64,000 nucleotides of DNA from Nocardiopsis sp. N85. GTDB lineage: Bacteria; Actinomycetota; Actinomycetes; Streptosporangiales; Streptosporangiaceae. A program made the translations under genes and the position numbers. This document shows positions 63,153-64,000 of this stretch, piece by piece. The stretch is taken from positions 310,001 to 374,000 of the forward strand of contig NZ_JARBUT010000001.1 of the NCBI RefSeq assembly GCF_028882275.1, written 5' to 3'. How positions within the stretch are numbered: position 1 is the stretch's first letter; each line of letters starts with the position of its first letter. Below the pieces are notes generated by a model. It was given only the letters and a program-made list of their open reading frames with translations, did not search any database and had not been told where the DNA came from.

Positions 63153-63971
63153 ATGCGATTCGCCAAGGGCCACGGCACCGAGAACGACTTCGTGATCCTC
63201 CCCGACCCCGAAGGGGAGCTCGACCTCACGGAGGCGGACGTCCGACTGCTGTGCGATCGACGCGCCGGCATCGGCGGCGACGGCATCCTGCGCGTGGTGC
63301 GCACCCGCGCGCTGGGCGAGACGCTCGCCCCGTCCGCCCGGACCGCCGAGCGCACCGGGTGGTTCATGGACTACCGCAACGCCGACGGGAGCATCGCCGA
63401 GATGTGCGGGAACGGGGTGCGGGTGTTCGCCCGCTACCTCCGCCACGCCGGGCTCGTGGACGCCGACCGATTCGAGGTCGGCACCCGCGACGGCGCCAAG
63501 CCGGTCGTGATCGAGGCGAACGGCGACGTCACCGTGGACATGGGCCGGGTGGAGCGCCTGGGGACCTCCTCGGCCGAGCTCGCCGACCGTAAGGTGCACG
63601 GCATCCGCATCTCCGTGGGCAACCCGCACCTGGCCTGCGAGATCGCGGCGCCGGTGGCCGAGGTGGACCTCACCGGTTCGCCGGTGCTGGACCCCGACGC
63701 GTTCCCCGAGGGCGCCAACGTCGAGGTCTACAACGAGGTCGGTCCGGGCCTGCTGGAGATGCGCGTCCACGAGCGCGGCGCCGGGGAGACCCGCTCCTGC
63801 GGCACCGGCATCGTGGCCACGGCCGCGGCCGCCACCCCGCCGGGGGAGGGCGCCACCTGGCGGGTGCGCGTCCTCGGCGGCGAGTGCACCGTGTTCCTCG
63901 ACGCCGACGGGGCCCGGCTGCGGGGCCCCGCCGTCATCATCGCCGAGGGCGACACCACTCTCGTGTCCTGA
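63153..63971 (+). CDS. dapF: Diaminopimelate epimerase
   Basis: 272 residues. It converts LL- to meso-diaminopimelate for peptidoglycan and lysine. The two active-site cysteines are in EMCGNGVRVFARY (near residue 90) and TRSCGTGIVATAAAA (near 215). The opening is MRFAKGHGTENDFVILPDPEG, with RRAGIGGDGILR and MDYRNADGS following. A short run of 29 bases to the window end holds nothing recognisable. Confidence 0.96.
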   Translation: MRFAKGHGTENDFVILPDPEGELDLTEADVRLLCDRRAGIGGDGILRVVRTRALGETLAPSARTAERTGWFMDYRNADGSIAEMCGNGVRVFARYLRHAGLVDADRFEVGTRDGAKPVVIEANGDVTVDMGRVERLGTSSAELADRKVHGIRISVGNPHLACEIAAPVAEVDLTGSPVLDPDAFPEGANVEVYNEVGPGLLEMRVHERGAGETRSCGTGIVATAAAATPPGEGATWRVRVLGGECTVFLDADGARLRGPAVIIAEGDTTLVS

Positions 63972-64000
63972 CGTCGTCGGCGCCGGACCCGGGGAAGAGG

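Overview
The window is very GC-rich, densely coded, and reads as a stretch of actinomycete chromosome, most like Nocardiopsis and relatives (inferred from protein resemblance and gene order; no search was run). Actinobacterial hallmarks are an ergothioneine cluster (egtABCD), gluABCD, clgR, DUF3046 beside recA, a CopD-CtaG fusion, a large Lhr helicase, ATGA/GTGA/TTGA gene overlaps and many starts that look leaderless. The order dapA-rnj-ftsK ... rodZ-like-rimO-pgsA-cinA-clgR ... DUF3046-recA-recX ... gluABCD-miaB-miaA-dapF is the conserved core order of Streptomyces and relatives. I see no tRNA, rRNA, insertion sequence, phage or CRISPR array.

Layout. 1-9.2 kb: the cut 5' end of an allantoinase-like amidohydrolase that lacks its metal-binding histidines, copD-ctaG, a small membrane protein, sbcCD for DNA ends, an O-methyltransferase and a YdjM-type membrane protein. 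9.3-15.2 kb: a five-gene peptide (Opp/Dpp-type) ABC importer whose binding protein carries a C-terminal membrane segment. 15.6-20 kb: egtABCD behind a perfect 16-base palindrome. 20.3-27.2 kb: dapB, two small envelope proteins, menA, an acetyltransferase, a small membrane protein, then dapA coupled to RNase J. 27.3-36.9 kb: ftsK, an unusual 717-residue protein resembling two worn-down isoprenoid-synthase folds, a RodZ-like protein, and rimO-pgsA-cinA followed by clgR.

37-46.7 kb: an Rrf2 regulator, a NagZ-type hexosaminidase downstream of a DasABC-like sugar importer, a divergent ROK regulator, a membrane Ser/Thr kinase and an acetyltransferase. 46.7-54 kb: lhr, DUF3046, recA-recX with two kinds of DNA-damage promoter elements, and a VOC protein. 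54-64 kb: an S9 peptidase, the glutamate-type importer gluABCD, miaB, miaA and dapF.

Themes: peptidoglycan and division (dapA, dapB, dapF, ftsK, rodZ-like, nagZ), DNA repair (sbcCD, lhr, recA, recX), tRNA/ribosome thiomethylation (miaA, miaB, rimO) and nutrient import (three ABC systems). The most unusual items are the tandem pseudo-isoprenoid-synthase protein, the histidine-less amidohydrolase, a large nested hairpin between the sugar importer and nagZ, and a recurring TAnnnT-N6-start arrangement suggesting widespread leaderless transcripts.
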